A program made the position numbers and the translations under genes. This document shows positions 62,987-64,000 of a stretch of 64,000 bases of DNA, piece by piece (within the stretch, counting starts at the first letter, position 1; each line of letters opens with the position of its first letter). The notes under the pieces were generated by a model. The model was not told where the DNA came from and did no database searches. It worked only from the letters and a program-made list of their open reading frames with translations. Origin of the DNA: Rufibacter sp. LB8 (GTDB lineage: Bacteria; Bacteroidota; Bacteroidia; Cytophagales; Hymenobacteraceae); contig NZ_JADALJ010000001.1 of assembly GCF_014876185.1 (NCBI RefSeq), forward strand, positions 4,403,001 through 4,467,000, written 5' to 3'.

Positions 62987-64000
62987 ATGAAACTCGCCGG
63001 TGCCGCCCTCAACCAAACGCCCCTAGACTGGGAGAATAACCTTCGCAACATAAAAACCGCTATTGAGCAGGCCAAGGCCGCCAAGGTGGAGATTCTCTGT
63101 TTGCCCGAGATGAGCATCTGTGGCTACGGCTGTGAAGATCTGTTTCTGAGTGATTGGCTAAGTGTGACGTGTTTTGAGAAGCTGCAGGAAATCAAGGAGT
63201 GGTGCGAAGGGATTATTGTGTGCGTGGGCTTGCCGCTAAGAATCAACAACATCACCTACAACACGGCCTGTGTGATCAATGACCGCCAAATTGTGGGTTT
63301 TACGGCTAAGCAGTTTCTGGCCAATGATGGTGTGCATTATGAGACGCGCTGGTTCAGTTCCTGGGTGCCAGATACGGTGCAGGAATTTGAGATGCTAGGC
63401 CAAACCTACCAAGTGGGCGATATCATCTATGACTACCAGGGCGTGAAATTCGCGTTTGAGATCTGCGAAGACGCGTGGCGCAACGAGCACCGGCCGGCGT
63501 ATCGGCACAAACCCAAGGGCGTGCAACTGATCATCAACCCCAGCGCCAGCCACTTCGCCATGAGCAAAACCGATGTGCGGTACCACCTGGTGGTAGATGC
63601 CTCCCGGCAGTTTGAATGCGCCTATCTGTATGTGAACCTTCTGGGCAATGAAGCGGGCAAGATGATCTACGACGGCGAAATCATAGTAGCCCAGAACGGA
63701 AACCTTATTCACCGCAACGTGCTGCTTTCTTTCAAGGACGTGGACATGGAATGTGCCGATGTTTCGTTTGAGACGCCTTTGCCGGTGGTGCCGGTGCCAA
63801 CTTTGCCGCCCGTTGACGAGAACCGCGAGTTCATTGCCGCCGTCACGCTGGCCCTGTTTGATTACCTGCGCAAAAGCAAAAGCCGGGGCTTTGTTTTGTC
63901 TTTAAGCGGTGGCGCCGATTCTTCTGTGTGCGCGGTCTTGGTAGCTGAGATGGTGAAACGGGCCGTGGAAGAGATTGGCCTGCAGGAATTCGTGCGCAAG
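62987..64000 (+). CDS. nadE: Glutamine-dependent NAD+ synthetase, N-terminal part
   Basis: Final step of NAD synthesis, using glutamine-derived ammonia. The gene starts at ATG 62987 and runs off the right edge; 338 residues visible. N-terminal nitrilase-like glutaminase domain: glutamate in LCLPEMSICGYGCEDLF, lysine in GFTAKQFLANDGVHYE, cysteine in FAFEICEDAWRNEHRP. The synthetase domain begins near residue 290 with the P-loop VLSLSGGADSSVCAVL. The family is usually 600-700 residues, so roughly half is missing. Confidence 0.95.
   Translation, partial: MKLAGAALNQTPLDWENNLRNIKTAIEQAKAAKVEILCLPEMSICGYGCEDLFLSDWLSVTCFEKLQEIKEWCEGIIVCVGLPLRINNITYNTACVINDRQIVGFTAKQFLANDGVHYETRWFSSWVPDTVQEFEMLGQTYQVGDIIYDYQGVKFAFEICEDAWRNEHRPAYRHKPKGVQLIINPSASHFAMSKTDVRYHLVVDASRQFECAYLYVNLLGNEAGKMIYDGEIIVAQNGNLIHRNVLLSFKDVDMECADVSFETPLPVVPVPTLPPVDENREFIAAVTLALFDYLRKSKSRGFVLSLSGGADSSVCAVLVAEMVKRAVEEIGLQEFVRK

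Overview
The window looks like a chromosomal segment from a member of the Bacteroidota, most likely a Cytophagales/Hymenobacteraceae-type organism close to Rufibacter (genus is an inference, phylum is well supported). Support: promoters of the TTG-N(17-20)-TAnnTTTG type and no Shine-Dalgarno sequences; a gliding lipoprotein gene (gldH), a type IX secretion sorting domain, a cysteine-rich RicT, the alternative GlmU, and the IPExxxVDY gene beside pyruvate kinase. No rRNA, tRNA, CRISPR array, phage or transposase gene was seen.

Layout. 1-3121: secDF (cut by the left edge), a small exported protein, udk, rdgB, all on minus. 3496-6198: mlaE-mlaF-mlaD lipid transport operon. 6363-14225: a pyrR-like gene, rpmE2, the alternative glmU, holB-hemC, an exported cyclophilin, an RmlD-like reductase and a ComEA-like helix-hairpin-helix protein. 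14533-19435: a 1331-residue SF1 helicase overlapping a lipoprotein gene. 19828-21575: an ArsR-controlled operon (arsR, an AHSA1-VOC fusion, doxX) with a visible operator. 21685-23646: a 653-residue Gly/Ser/Tyr-rich low-complexity protein with an RGG tail. 24051-27538: a membrane-anchored EEP phosphatase, gldH, ricT. 28002-33295: an accessory stretch with a double GNAT protein, a very AT-rich DUF4145 gene followed by an attC-like element, a zinc alcohol dehydrogenase, a DUF6157 gene and an AT-rich exported protein. 33375-36555: a LytS/LytTR two-component pair, a beta-barrel protein and a Gdx exporter. 37007-41848: minus-strand operon rsfS-ftsH-lutC-lpxH-propeller. 41895-55790: birA, a T9SS cargo protein, a TMEM260-like glycosyltransferase, rlmB, a small lipoprotein, manC-kdsD, recQ, purD and an acyl-CoA hydrolase/transferase. 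56067-62283: bacilliredoxin, rpsT, pyk with the IPExxxVDY gene, and acpP-fabF-rnc. 62987-64000: nadE (cut by the right edge).

The most striking feature is the intergenic DNA. I count about 31 copies of one roughly 40-bp palindrome (called P38 here; arms CCGTTTTCGGGCTCATTTC / GAAATGAGCCCGAAAACGG), about one per 2 kb. Most sit just after a stop codon, and two lie in frame inside genes. The arms change together between copies. The spacers also carry a 129-137 bp MITE-like family (three copies), CCCTCACCC-type inverted repeats and several other nested palindromes. The housekeeping genes are ordinary. The novelty candidates are the P38 family and its in-gene copies, the attC-like AT-rich cassette and the FUS-like low-complexity protein.
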